A DNA stretch of 64,000 nt from Luteibacter sp. Sphag1AF (GTDB lineage: Bacteria > Pseudomonadota > Gammaproteobacteria > Xanthomonadales > Rhodanobacteraceae): assembly GCF_014192715.1 (NCBI RefSeq), contig NZ_JACHYH010000005.1, forward strand, positions 229,003 through 293,002. The letters are read 5' to 3'. Below the pieces are notes generated by a model. It saw only the letters and a list, made by a program, of their open reading frames with translations. It made no database searches and was not told the origin of the DNA. How positions within the stretch are numbered: the stretch's first letter is position 1; the number at the start of each line of letters is the position of its first letter. Of this stretch, positions 16,224 through 25,184 are shown piece by piece. Both the position numbers and the translations under genes were made by a program.

Positions 16224-16832
16224 ATGAAGACCACCCCGTACCACCATGGCGCCCTGAAGGAAGCGCTGATCGCCGCCGCCGAGGCCATCCTGCGACGCGA
16301 CGGCCTGAACGCGCTCACGCTGCGGGCGGCGGCACGCGAAGCGGGCGTCTCGCACGCCGCCCCGTCCCATCACTTTGGCGACCTCACGGGCCTGCTGACC
16401 GAGCTTGCTGCCAGCGGCTTCCAGCGATTTGGAGACCAGCTGCGCACTGCCAGGGCCGCAGCAGACAGCAAACGCTGGGACGGCGCGCGGGCCTATATGG
16501 CCTTTGCGCAGGAAAACCCGGCCTTGTTCCAGCTGATGTTCCGCTCCGACCGCCTGGATGGCAGCAACCCGATTTTCAGGGAGGCGCGCGTGAAAGCACT
16601 GAGCGTCCTGGCCGATGTGCATCAGGCCCCCGTCATGCAGCCGAGCCTTGAACAGCTTGGCGCCATGCTGAGCGGCTGGTCTCTGATTCACGGCTACACC
16701 CTGCTGCTTCTGGATGGACGGCTGACACCCGTGCTTGGCATCGCGCCGGAAGGCACCACGCCGGAAAACCTGCTGGAAGCCGTGCTGTCCGCCGCCGACA
16801 AGCGCCGGATCGCCCCGCCCGACGGCGCCTGA
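16224..16832 (+). CDS. TetR-family regulator (WHG/TetR_C_13 type)
   Basis: The 202-residue protein starts MKTTPYHHGALKEALIAAAE, the typical opening of TetR proteins with a WHG-type C-terminal domain. The helix-turn-helix ends SHAAPSHHFGDLTGLLTELA and the C-domain contains AYMAFAQENPALFQLMF. Two operators lie between it and the divergent AraC gene at 16057, one almost touching its start codon, so autorepression is likely. A related operator pair stands before the monooxygenase at 25185, where no intact TetR gene remains, so this protein may act there too. Confidence 0.9.
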   Translation: MKTTPYHHGALKEALIAAAEAILRRDGLNALTLRAAAREAGVSHAAPSHHFGDLTGLLTELAASGFQRFGDQLRTARAAADSKRWDGARAYMAFAQENPALFQLMFRSDRLDGSNPIFREARVKALSVLADVHQAPVMQPSLEQLGAMLSGWSLIHGYTLLLLDGRLTPVLGIAPEGTTPENLLEAVLSAADKRRIAPPDGA

Positions 16833-16882
16833 GGATTCATGCGTACTGTCGTCAGCGCGCACTCACCGGCACAATAACGCCC

Positions 16883-17581
16883 ATGCATGTCCCGGCATTT
16901 CATCTGCGCACGTATGGTCCGTCTACAGGACTGGACCGTCACGATCACGCGCAATGGGTGTTGCCGATCTGCGGCGAGCTTGAGTTCGAGCTGTCCGGCA
17001 CAGTCGGGCGTCTTGGCGGCACGCATGGCGCTTTTGTCGCAGCAGACGAACGGCACGATCAGCTGGCGCTTGCAGACAATCAATGGCTGATCATCGACTG
17101 CCCGGCTGGCCTGATGGATGACCAGACCCACGAAGCATTGTGCAGACAGCGCTGGCTGGCGCTGCCTGCACAGATCCGTAGACAGGTGAACGCCGTCCGC
17201 TCGACGCACGATGCTGCCGCCCTCTGGCCGATGCTGCTCGCGCACTTCGCTCCGGAAGCAAAACACGCCCGGCTGCATGCGCTGTGCGCGTCCATCAATG
17301 CCGACCCCGGCGCGCCGTGGCCTGTGGAGAGGATGGCGCATGCGCTGGGCGCGAGCATCAGTCGAACGCACGCCCTGTTCCGCGCGTATTTTGATTGCTC
17401 GCCGCAGGCCTGGCTTTCGGCCACCCGACTGCGTCACGCGAGGCACGCCATGCAAACCACGCAGAGGCCGCTGGTCGATATTGCGCACTCGCTCGGTTAT
17501 TCGGAGCAAAGCGCGCTGACCCGCGCGTTCCGCCGTGAACACGGCGTGTCGCCAGCGGCATGGCGCCGGCTCAACCAGTAG
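16883..17581 (+). CDS. AraC-family regulator
   Basis: The 232-residue protein has a short N-terminal cupin (HDHAQWVLPICGELEFELSG) and a C-terminal AraC helix-turn-helix domain (MAHALGASISRTHALFRAYF, then LGYSEQSALTRAFRREHGVS). It lies 50 bp after the TetR gene and 67 bp before the EamA transporter on the same strand. AraC regulators of this size beside EamA transporters usually control the transporter, the likeliest role here. Confidence 0.88.
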   Translation: MHVPAFHLRTYGPSTGLDRHDHAQWVLPICGELEFELSGTVGRLGGTHGAFVAADERHDQLALADNQWLIIDCPAGLMDDQTHEALCRQRWLALPAQIRRQVNAVRSTHDAAALWPMLLAHFAPEAKHARLHALCASINADPGAPWPVERMAHALGASISRTHALFRAYFDCSPQAWLSATRLRHARHAMQTTQRPLVDIAHSLGYSEQSALTRAFRREHGVSPAAWRRLNQ

Positions 17582-17648
17582 GCTGGGTCAAGACCGGCGT
17601 CCCGGCTGCTCCTTATGCTGGCGGCAAGTCTTCTTTTCGTAAGTGATC

Positions 17649-18596
17649 ATGCGAACTTCGATTCTGTGGGGTGTGGCCAACGCCGCGGCCGCCGGTGCGC
17701 TGTGGGGCATCATCTTTCTGGCGCCTGCGGTCCTGCCCGACTTTTCACCGCTTGAACTCTCCGTGGGACGCTATCTGGCGTATGGCGTGCTGTCGGCCAT
17801 CATGCTTGCTTCCCGCTGGAAGTCGTTGCGGCCCCGGCTGGGCAGGCGTGAGTGGAGTGGACTGTTCGAGCTGAGCCTCACGGGCAACCTCGTTTATTTC
17901 GTGCTGCTGGCCTTTGCCGTGCAGACAGCGGGAGGCGCGGCCAGCTCGCTGATCGTGGGGTTGGTGCCCGTGGTCGTGACGCTTGTTGCGCTGCGCGATC
18001 CGGCATCCATTCCATTGCGCCATCTGCTCCCTGCCCTTGCACTGAGTATTTCGGGCGTGACGCTCGTGGGCTGGCAGGCGCTCGCCAGCGAACAGGTCAG
18101 CACCACGTGGACGATGCGGTTGCTGGGGCTGCTTTGCGCCTTTGGTGCCCTGCTGTCGTGGTCGGCGTATTCCATCCGCAACAGTCGCTGGCTGGCGCGT
18201 CGCCCTGATATCAGCGGATACGAATGGTCGCTGCTTATCGGCGTGATGACCGGACTGGTGTCGCTGGTGCTCGTGCCTGTCTCCTACATGGCATCGACCC
18301 AGACGCATCCAGCGGGGCGATGGATGGCGTTCGCCGCCGTATCTGCCGGCCTGGCCATCATGGCGTCCATTCTGGGCAATGCCTTCTGGAACAAGACCAG
18401 CCGTCTGCTGCCGATGTCGCTTGCCGGACAGATGATCGTCTTTGAAACGATCTTTGCGCTGATCTACACCTTCGTCTGGCAATTGCGCTGGCCAACCTTG
18501 ATCGAAGGACTGGCTATCGTGTGCATGCTGGCCGGCGTGGTGTTGTGCGCCCGCGCGCACGATTCAGGGCGACACGGCGTAACGAGCGGAGATTGA
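17649..18596 (+). CDS. EamA/DMT-family transporter
   Basis: The roughly 315-residue protein has ten predicted membrane helices in two EamA repeats (first repeat WGVANAAAAGALWGIIFLAP and LVYFVLLAFAVQTAGGAASS; second from about residue 160). DMT transporters usually export amino acids, metabolites or drugs. The ATG at 17649 is chosen; a GTG at 17643 in the same frame would add two residues. It is convergent with the RND pump gene, 26 bp away, and probably controlled by the AraC gene just upstream. Confidence 0.88.
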   Translation: MRTSILWGVANAAAAGALWGIIFLAPAVLPDFSPLELSVGRYLAYGVLSAIMLASRWKSLRPRLGRREWSGLFELSLTGNLVYFVLLAFAVQTAGGAASSLIVGLVPVVVTLVALRDPASIPLRHLLPALALSISGVTLVGWQALASEQVSTTWTMRLLGLLCAFGALLSWSAYSIRNSRWLARRPDISGYEWSLLIGVMTGLVSLVLVPVSYMASTQTHPAGRWMAFAAVSAGLAIMASILGNAFWNKTSRLLPMSLAGQMIVFETIFALIYTFVWQLRWPTLIEGLAIVCMLAGVVLCARAHDSGRHGVTSGD

Positions 18597-18622
18597 TTTT
18601 TCCCGTAACGTCGCGGGCGGCC

Positions 18623-21600
18623 TCAAGCCGTCGCAACGGCACCCAACTTCCGCAGGCGGCGGCGCGCCCTGGCCTCGGCTCTGTCGTGAGACCACAGATA
18701 AATCGCCGGCGTGCTGAGCAACGTCAGCAACTGCGACACGAGCAGGCCGCCGAGGATGGCGATGCCCAGCGGGCGACGCATTTCCGATCCCACGCCAAAG
18801 CCGATTGCCAGAGGTAAAGCGGCGCCCATGGCAGCCAGCGTCGTCATCGTGATGGGACGGAAGCGCACGCGGGCCGCTTCCACAATGGCCTGGATGGATG
18901 AATAGCCGCGCTCGCGTTCGGCGACCAGCGCGAAGTCGACCATCATGATCGCGTTCTTCTTCACAATGCCGATGAGCATCAGCACGGCAATGATGGACAT
19001 CATAGTCAGGGGCGTCTGCGTCACCAGCATGGCCAGGTAGGCACCCATGCCGGCGGCCGGCAGCGTGGAGAGAATGGTCAGCGGATGGATCAGGCTTTCA
19101 TAAAGCATGCCCAGAAGCACGTACATGATGAGGATCACCGAGACGATCATGACGCTGACTCCCACCAGTGCATCGATGAGCTTCTGATTGGTCCCCGCAT
19201 ACTCCTTCTGAACACCGGGTGGCAGCCGCGTGTTGTCCACCAGATGGTCGACGATGCGGATGCCGTCCACCTGGCTGACGCCCGAGGCCAGGTTGTAACT
19301 GATCGACGAGGATTGCAGCTGGTTGTAATGCATGATGACCGCCGGCGTGATCGTGGGCGCGATGGTCGCGAAAGCCGATAGTGGCAGCATGTTGCCGCGC
19401 TGCCCCGCCACATAGGTATTCATCAGCGCGCCGGGTTGTAACGAGTTGGCACCCGACGCCGTCAGGATCACGCGATACGGATTGATGTCCGAGTAAATGG
19501 TCGATACGGGGCGCTGTCCGAATGCGTTGTACAGCGCGTCATCAACCTGCGCCATGCTGACACCCAGGCGAGCGGCCGCATCGCGATCAACGGTCACCTT
19601 CTGTTGCATGCCGATGCCATCGAAGCTGGTGTGGATGTCGCGCACCTGCGAAAGCTGCCCCATCTTCTTCGCCAATTGCAGCGTCGTGTCCTGCAAGCTG
19701 CCCCCGGACGAACTGGTCAGTTGCAGCTGATACTGCGCGCCGCCGGAGCGCGTATCCCCGCCGCCGCCAAAGAACTGAACAGGCGACATGGTCACCGTCA
19801 CATCCGCAAACACCTTGTACGTCGCAGCAAGTCCATCAATCACTTCCTGCACGCTCTTCGCACGCCTCGCGATGGGCTTGAGGTCAACATAAAGCGTGCT
19901 CGTATTGCCCACAGCCCCGCCCGAAGTCTGGCTACCGCCAAGAATGGCCGTGACATCCGCCACAGCCGGATCGGCCAGCGCCATCGCCGCCACCTCCCGT
20001 GTGCGCTCGGCCAGCCGCCCCGGTGACACGTTCGTATCGGCGCGGATCGTTGCCTGCAACATGCCAAGGTCTTCGTCGGGCATAAGGCCACCACCTGCCG
20101 TCATCGCCACCGCCGCAGCGAGACCGCCGGTCATCAGCAGCAGGATTGCGGGCTGCCAGCGCATCAACCGGCGATGCCGCATGGCCCAGGTCAGCATGCG
20201 CTCGTAGTGATGCAGCATGCACTCATCCCAGTGAGCCAGAACGCGAGAAAGGCGTGATGGCGGGTCATCCGGCGCGTGCGTCAGGTAGCGGCCGCACAGC
20301 GCTGGCGTGATGGTCAGCGACACCACGGCACTGACGACGATGGCCGCCACCAGGGTGACCGAGAACTCGTGGACCAGCGACACGAAAAAGTTGTCGCCAA
20401 AGACCATGGGAGCAAACACGGCAATGAGCGAAAGCGTGATGGAGATGACCGTGAAGCCGATTTCGCGTGTTCCGGTCACGGCGGCTTCCAGCGGTTCAAC
20501 ACCCAGTTCCAGGTGGCGCACGATGTTTTCGATCACGACGATGGCATCGTCCACCACAAATCCGATAGCCAGCACCAGAGCAATCAACGACAGCGTATTC
20601 AACGAGTAGCCGAACATCCACATCGCCACGAATGCACCTGCCAGCGACAGTGGCACGCTGGCCATGGCGATCAGCGTGGGTCCGATCCGCCGCAGAAACA
20701 GGAACATCACCAGAGCAACCATCAAGACGCTGATGGCCAGCGCCAGTTCCACTTCGTGCAGGCCTGTTCGGGTGGTCTGGGTCAGATCAAAGATGGGATT
20801 GATGTGCACGTCCGCCGGAAGTAGCCCGCGCACTTCGGGAAGCCGCTTCACAATGGCCTCCACCGTCGCAACCGCATTGGCTTCAGGACGCTTGCTCACC
20901 TGCATGACGATGGTGCGTTCGCCGTTGTACCAGGCACCCTGATAAGCATCTTCCTGTCCGCTGGTCACGACCGCGACATCGCCCAGCCGCACCGGAACGC
21001 CGTTGCGCACGGACACCAGCAGCCGCGAGAACTCGGAGGCCGTGTGCGGACCATCGCCGGACGTCACGGTCATCTGTGTGTGTGCCGTGCTGACTGAACC
21101 CAGCGCCGTGGTGACATTGGCCGCGATCAGCGCGTTGCTCACGTCGTTGGTCGTCAGCTTCTTCGCCGCCAGGGCCATGTTGTCCAGCTCGATGCGCACG
21201 GCGCGCGGCGATCCGCCGGAGAGGCCAACATTGGCGACACCGCTCACCTGCGCCACGGCGGGCTTTGCCAGCGTGTCTGCCAGATCGTAAAGCTGTTCGG
21301 GTGGAACGCTCGCCGAGGTCAGTGTGATAAGCAGGATCGGAATCTGTGCCGTGTCGAACTTGAACGACTCCGGCGGTGAGGGCATGGCTGACGGAAGGTC
21401 GACGGCGGCTGCATTGATCGCTGCCTGCACATCGCGCGATGCCGCATCCGTGTTCACTCCGAACTCGAACAACAACTGCACCTGTGCCGATCCCTCGTCA
21501 GCAACGCCACTCATCTGCTTGATGCCGGGAATTCGCCCGAGATGCCGTTCAAGCGGTGCCATGACGCGGTTCGCCATGGTCTCTGCGTTGGCGCCCGGCA

Positions 21601-21751
21601 TCTGTGCGACCACGGCAATCGCAGGCAAATCCATTGCCGGGAGCGCCGCCACGCCCATTTGCAGGTATGCCCACAGACCTGCCAGAAGCAGCCCCGCTCC
21701 GAGCAATGATGCACCGGCTGGACGCCGGATCCATGCAGCGAAAACGTTCAT
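18623..21751 (-). CDS. RND-family efflux pump (AcrB/MdtC-like), orphan
   Basis: The 1042-residue protein is full-length RND. Helix 1 follows MNVFAAWIRRPAGASLLGAG, the periplasmic loop has the PGANAETMANRVMAPLE porter signature, and helix 4 has GFVVDDAIVVIEN with the proton-relay Asp pair. C-terminal helices include GIVKKNAIMMVDFAL. It belongs to the hydrophobe/amphiphile RND class closest to MdtB/MdtC. No adaptor or outer membrane gene is adjacent, so it must borrow these or be an incomplete locus. It is divergent from the MDR oxidoreductase at 21961, with 209 bp between the starts. Confidence 0.93.
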   Translation of the reverse strand: MNVFAAWIRRPAGASLLGAGLLLAGLWAYLQMGVAALPAMDLPAIAVVAQMPGANAETMANRVMAPLERHLGRIPGIKQMSGVADEGSAQVQLLFEFGVNTDAASRDVQAAINAAAVDLPSAMPSPPESFKFDTAQIPILLITLTSASVPPEQLYDLADTLAKPAVAQVSGVANVGLSGGSPRAVRIELDNMALAAKKLTTNDVSNALIAANVTTALGSVSTAHTQMTVTSGDGPHTASEFSRLLVSVRNGVPVRLGDVAVVTSGQEDAYQGAWYNGERTIVMQVSKRPEANAVATVEAIVKRLPEVRGLLPADVHINPIFDLTQTTRTGLHEVELALAISVLMVALVMFLFLRRIGPTLIAMASVPLSLAGAFVAMWMFGYSLNTLSLIALVLAIGFVVDDAIVVIENIVRHLELGVEPLEAAVTGTREIGFTVISITLSLIAVFAPMVFGDNFFVSLVHEFSVTLVAAIVVSAVVSLTITPALCGRYLTHAPDDPPSRLSRVLAHWDECMLHHYERMLTWAMRHRRLMRWQPAILLLMTGGLAAAVAMTAGGGLMPDEDLGMLQATIRADTNVSPGRLAERTREVAAMALADPAVADVTAILGGSQTSGGAVGNTSTLYVDLKPIARRAKSVQEVIDGLAATYKVFADVTVTMSPVQFFGGGGDTRSGGAQYQLQLTSSSGGSLQDTTLQLAKKMGQLSQVRDIHTSFDGIGMQQKVTVDRDAAARLGVSMAQVDDALYNAFGQRPVSTIYSDINPYRVILTASGANSLQPGALMNTYVAGQRGNMLPLSAFATIAPTITPAVIMHYNQLQSSSISYNLASGVSQVDGIRIVDHLVDNTRLPPGVQKEYAGTNQKLIDALVGVSVMIVSVILIMYVLLGMLYESLIHPLTILSTLPAAGMGAYLAMLVTQTPLTMMSIIAVLMLIGIVKKNAIMMVDFALVAERERGYSSIQAIVEAARVRFRPITMTTLAAMGAALPLAIGFGVGSEMRRPLGIAILGGLLVSQLLTLLSTPAIYLWSHDRAEARARRRLRKLGAVATA

Positions 21752-21960
21752 GTCTGTCCCTGGCCCCCCTCAAGTCTGCGCTGTTCAGTGCGGACTCCTT
21801 GACGCTCACGGTAGCCCGCTTGCGGCGCTGTGTACCGTGCCATTGGTCGGTGTCGATTACGGAACTTCATCTCCGCAAGTAACGGAATCGCACCCCAGTC
21901 GATCCGCCGCACGGCGCTTCCTATCATTGCCTCACCCTTTTTTCTCCCTGGTATCCGCTC

Positions 21961-22989
21961 ATGAACACGTCGATGAAATGCTGGGAAATCTCCGCGCACG
22001 GCATGGAAAACCTCGCCCTGGCAACGGCTCCCCGCCCCCAGCCCAAGCGCGGCGAAATCCTGGTCAAGGTGGATGCCGTGTCGCTGAATTTCCGCGACAA
22101 GGAAGTGATGGACCACGGCATGACGGCCAAGCTTCAGTTCCCGTTTGTGCCGACATCCGACATGGCGGGCACCGTGGTGGAAGTGGGTGACGACGTCACG
22201 CGCTTTGCCGTGGGTGACAAGGTCATCTCCACCTACATCACCAACTGGATCGACGGCGTGCCGGGCACGTGGGCGCAAATGCCGACGCAGGGTGGCCCCA
22301 TTCCGGGCATGCTCGCCGAATACGTGGCCACGCCGGCCGACTGGTGCGTTCCTGCACCTTCGTCGTTGAGCCCGGCCCAAGCCGCAACGCTTCCCATCGC
22401 GGGGCTCACTGCATGGATGGCGCTGGTGGAAACCGGCGGCCTGAAGGCAGGCGAAACCGTCCTCGTGCAAGGCACAGGTGGTGTGGCCCTGTTCGCGGTG
22501 CAGATTGCTGCTGCACACGGCGCCAATGTGATCGTGACCAGCACCAGCGACGAGAAGATCAACCGCGCCAAGGCGCTGGGCGCACGCCATGGCATCAATC
22601 GCCTGATTGAGCCGGAGTGGGACGTGGCCGTAAAAGCACTCACCGGCAACCGTGGCGCCGACCACATTCTGGAACTTGCCGGTGGCGATCTTCAGCGCAC
22701 GCTGCGCGCGGTGAAGCCCGGTGGTCGCATCTCGATCATCGGCCTGCTTGAGTCCGAAGAACTCAGTGCACCGATCATGGCGCTGCTGGCCAGCCGCGCC
22801 ACGCTCACTGCCGTCGCGGTTGGCCCGCGACGGGCGCTGGAAGACATGGTGCGCATGGTCGAACTGCACGCCATCAAGCCGGTCATCGACAAGGTCTATG
22901 CATTTGACGATGCACCGGCCGCGTTCGCCCATCTCGTGCGTGGCGCCGTCGGCAAGATCGTGATCGACGTGAGTGGCCACGGCAGCTAA
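21961..22989 (+). CDS. Zinc-independent MDR-family NAD(P)H oxidoreductase
   Basis: The 342-residue medium-chain dehydrogenase/reductase has a GroES-like N-domain (RGEILVKVDAVSLNFRDKEV, then PTSDMAGTVVEVGDDVTRFA) and a Rossmann domain with QGTGGVALFAVQIAAAHGA near 170. The usual catalytic-zinc Cys is replaced in the NFRD segment, so it is probably a quinone-oxidoreductase-like NADPH reductase. It is first of a same-strand run with an MFS exporter and a LysR gene, a common layout for xenobiotic-responsive loci. Confidence 0.9.
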   Translation: MNTSMKCWEISAHGMENLALATAPRPQPKRGEILVKVDAVSLNFRDKEVMDHGMTAKLQFPFVPTSDMAGTVVEVGDDVTRFAVGDKVISTYITNWIDGVPGTWAQMPTQGGPIPGMLAEYVATPADWCVPAPSSLSPAQAATLPIAGLTAWMALVETGGLKAGETVLVQGTGGVALFAVQIAAAHGANVIVTSTSDEKINRAKALGARHGINRLIEPEWDVAVKALTGNRGADHILELAGGDLQRTLRAVKPGGRISIIGLLESEELSAPIMALLASRATLTAVAVGPRRALEDMVRMVELHAIKPVIDKVYAFDDAPAAFAHLVRGAVGKIVIDVSGHGS

Positions 22990-23026
22990 GCCGCAACCGC
23001 AAAAAACTCTCCCCCTGTTGCATGGA

Positions 23027-23050
23027 CGCTGGCGGTTCCGACCGCCAGCG
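23027..23050 (+). other. Intercistronic hairpin
   Basis: CGCTGGCGGT (23027-23036) pairs perfectly with ACCGCCAGCG (23041-23050) over a 4-nt loop, between the MDR and MFS genes and 31 bp before the MFS start. It could attenuate read-through or stabilise the upstream mRNA. There is no T run. Confidence 0.5.
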
Positions 23051-23081
23051 CGTCCGTGCACATCATTTATCCGGACGTCTC

Positions 23082-24284
23082 ATGAATCATTCCATCAAGC
23101 CGTTCACCGTCATGCCCTTCATCATTCTTGGGCTTTTCGGCCTGTACACGCTGGAGCTGGGTGTCGTCGGCATCCTGCCGCTGATCGTCGAGCGCTTTGG
23201 CGTGACCCTGGCTCAGGCCGGCCTGCTGATGAGCGTGTTTGCGCTTATCGTTGCCCTGTCCGGGCCGTTTCTGGTGCTGCTTTCCTCGCGCATTGAGCGC
23301 CGCCGCATCCTGACCGGGTCGTTGCTCTGCTTCACCCTGTGCAGCATGCTTTCCGCATTCGCACCCAACTACACGTCGCTGATGGCACTGCGCGTACTCC
23401 CGGCAATGCTACATCCGGTGTTTTTCTCCGCGGCCTTTGCAGCGGCGGTATCGCTTTATCCGGCCGAGCGCGCCGCGCACGCGACCACGGTGGCATTCGT
23501 GGGCACCACGCTGGGCCTCGTTTTCGGCGTGCCGCTCACCACGCTGGTGGCGGATGTGCTGTCCTATCAGGCAGCCATGTTGCTGAGCGGCTTTGCCACC
23601 GTTCTGGCGGGCCTGGGCTTGCTGCTGCGCCTGCCGGCACAGACGAACGTGCGGCCGCTGTCGTTCGGCCATCAGCTCAATATCCTGCGCCGCCCAGCCG
23701 TCTGGCTGGCCATCGCGGCCACCGTGCTGGTGTTCACCACGAAGTTTGCGGTGTACAGCTACGCCGCCCAGCTTCTGAAGAGCAGCGGCGACCTTGGCGC
23801 AGCCGCTATCAGTGCGTTGCTGCTGATCTTTGGCGTGGGCGGCGTGCTGGGCAACCTGCTGGCCGGCCGCATGCTCAGCCTGCGCCCGGTGGCGACCGTG
23901 CTCGCCTTTCCGGTACTGCTGAGCGCCGTGTACGCAACCCTGTATGTCCTGGATGGCTGCTCCTTCCCCGTGCTGGCTGCCATCGTGTTCGTCTGGGGCG
24001 GCATACACACCAGCGGCATGATCATCACGCAGATGTGGCTGACCCGTGCCGCTCCGGAAGCGCATGCTTTTGCGACCAGCCTGTATGTGTCGTTCGCCAA
24101 CGCCGGTATTGCGCTGGGTGCGTGGATCGGCGGCGTATTCATCGAGGCGAACGGCTTGCCGGGCATGATCGGGTGCGGTCTTGTTTTTGCCGTCCTGTCA
24201 CTCGCCGCCATCGCTGCAAAGGCCGTACTCTATGGCGCAGGCCCGGGCCCGTTGCGGGTGAGTGCCGCGGGCAACGCCGCTTGA
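23082..24284 (+). CDS. MFS exporter (DHA1/arabinose-efflux type)
   Basis: The 400-residue, 12-helix transporter starts MNHSIKPFTVMPFIILGLFG. Helix 1 continues LYTLELGVVGILPLI and the loop after helix 2 is SSRIERRRILTGS, typical of the AraJ/SotB/YdhP group of drug and sugar exporters. The ATG at 23082 is preferred over an earlier in-frame ATG at 23022 because it begins directly before helix 1. It sits between the MDR oxidoreductase and the LysR gene, 23 bp from the latter. Confidence 0.9.
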   Translation: MNHSIKPFTVMPFIILGLFGLYTLELGVVGILPLIVERFGVTLAQAGLLMSVFALIVALSGPFLVLLSSRIERRRILTGSLLCFTLCSMLSAFAPNYTSLMALRVLPAMLHPVFFSAAFAAAVSLYPAERAAHATTVAFVGTTLGLVFGVPLTTLVADVLSYQAAMLLSGFATVLAGLGLLLRLPAQTNVRPLSFGHQLNILRRPAVWLAIAATVLVFTTKFAVYSYAAQLLKSSGDLGAAAISALLLIFGVGGVLGNLLAGRMLSLRPVATVLAFPVLLSAVYATLYVLDGCSFPVLAAIVFVWGGIHTSGMIITQMWLTRAAPEAHAFATSLYVSFANAGIALGAWIGGVFIEANGLPGMIGCGLVFAVLSLAAIAAKAVLYGAGPGPLRVSAAGNAA

Positions 24285-24307
24285 AACCCACGACCGGGGA
24301 ACGCCGC

Positions 24308-25183
24308 TTGGACACCATCAGCAACCTTAATGTCTTTGTGCAGGTGGCCCGGGCGCGCAGCATGGTTGCGGCAAGCCGGCAACTGGGTGTTTCCGCCTCC
24401 GCCGTTGGCAAGGCTGTTGCCCGGCTTGAGCAGCGACTGGGCGTGCGACTGTTCAACCGGAGCACGCGCAGCGTCACGCTGACCGAGGAAGGCACGTACT
24501 TTCTGGAACGTTGCGAGCGCATCCTCCACGAAATTGAATCGGCAGAAGAGGCGTTTTCCGAGACCATGGGCTCGCCGCGAGGCACCCTGAAGGTCAGCAT
24601 GCCGCTGGTGGGCGATCCGTTCCTGCCCGTGCTCGCAGCTTTCAGGACCGCGTACCCGGAGGTCGAGCTTGAGCTCAACTTTGAAGATCGCCGCGTGGAC
24701 GTTATCGAAGAAGGCTACGACGCGGTCATCCGGGCCGGCGACGTACCCGATTCGCGGCTGACCGCGCGCACCCTCGGTGAGTACCGCATGATCCTGGTCG
24801 GCTCACCGGGCTACTTTGCCCGGCATCCGGCGCCGACGCGCGTGCAGGAATTGAGTAGCCACTCCTGCATCCAGTTCCGCTTTCCGAACACGGGCAAGCT
24901 GCAGGAGTGGCCCCTGGGTCAGGACGAAGTGGTGCACCTTCCGCCCTCGGTGGTGTGCAACAGTTTCGAGGCGCGCATCACACTGGCCGTGGCGGATGTC
25001 GGCATCGCCTGCCTTCCGGAGTTTGCCGCAAGGCGCTGGCTGGATGAGGGAAAGCTGGTCCAGGTGCTGCCGGAATGTTCGAGCACGGGGCTGTACCGCA
25101 TCATGTGGCCCTCGGGCCGCCATCCCGTGCCGAAGATCCGTGCATTCGTCGACTACCTGTGCGAGCACCTTTTCAAGACGTGA
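24308..25183 (+). CDS. LysR-family transcriptional regulator
   Basis: The 291-residue LysR protein has its helix-turn-helix in LNVFVQVARARSMVAASRQL and SASAVGKAVARLEQRLGVRL, and a CrgA-like substrate domain. The frame is open far upstream, but TTG at 24308, 8 nt after GGGGAA, gives the canonical start DTISNLNVFVQ and follows the MFS stop by 23 bp. It probably regulates the MDR and MFS genes before it. Convergent with the monooxygenase at 25185, with only 1 bp between the two stops. Confidence 0.88.
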   Translation: MDTISNLNVFVQVARARSMVAASRQLGVSASAVGKAVARLEQRLGVRLFNRSTRSVTLTEEGTYFLERCERILHEIESAEEAFSETMGSPRGTLKVSMPLVGDPFLPVLAAFRTAYPEVELELNFEDRRVDVIEEGYDAVIRAGDVPDSRLTARTLGEYRMILVGSPGYFARHPAPTRVQELSSHSCIQFRFPNTGKLQEWPLGQDEVVHLPPSVVCNSFEARITLAVADVGIACLPEFAARRWLDEGKLVQVLPECSSTGLYRIMWPSGRHPVPKIRAFVDYLCEHLFKT

Positions 25184-25184
25184 T

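Noticed and set aside
21748..23061. 437-residue minus-strand frame opposite the MDR gene
   Set aside because: Antisense shadow with low-complexity His/Arg-rich translation, while the plus strand encodes a complete oxidoreductase.
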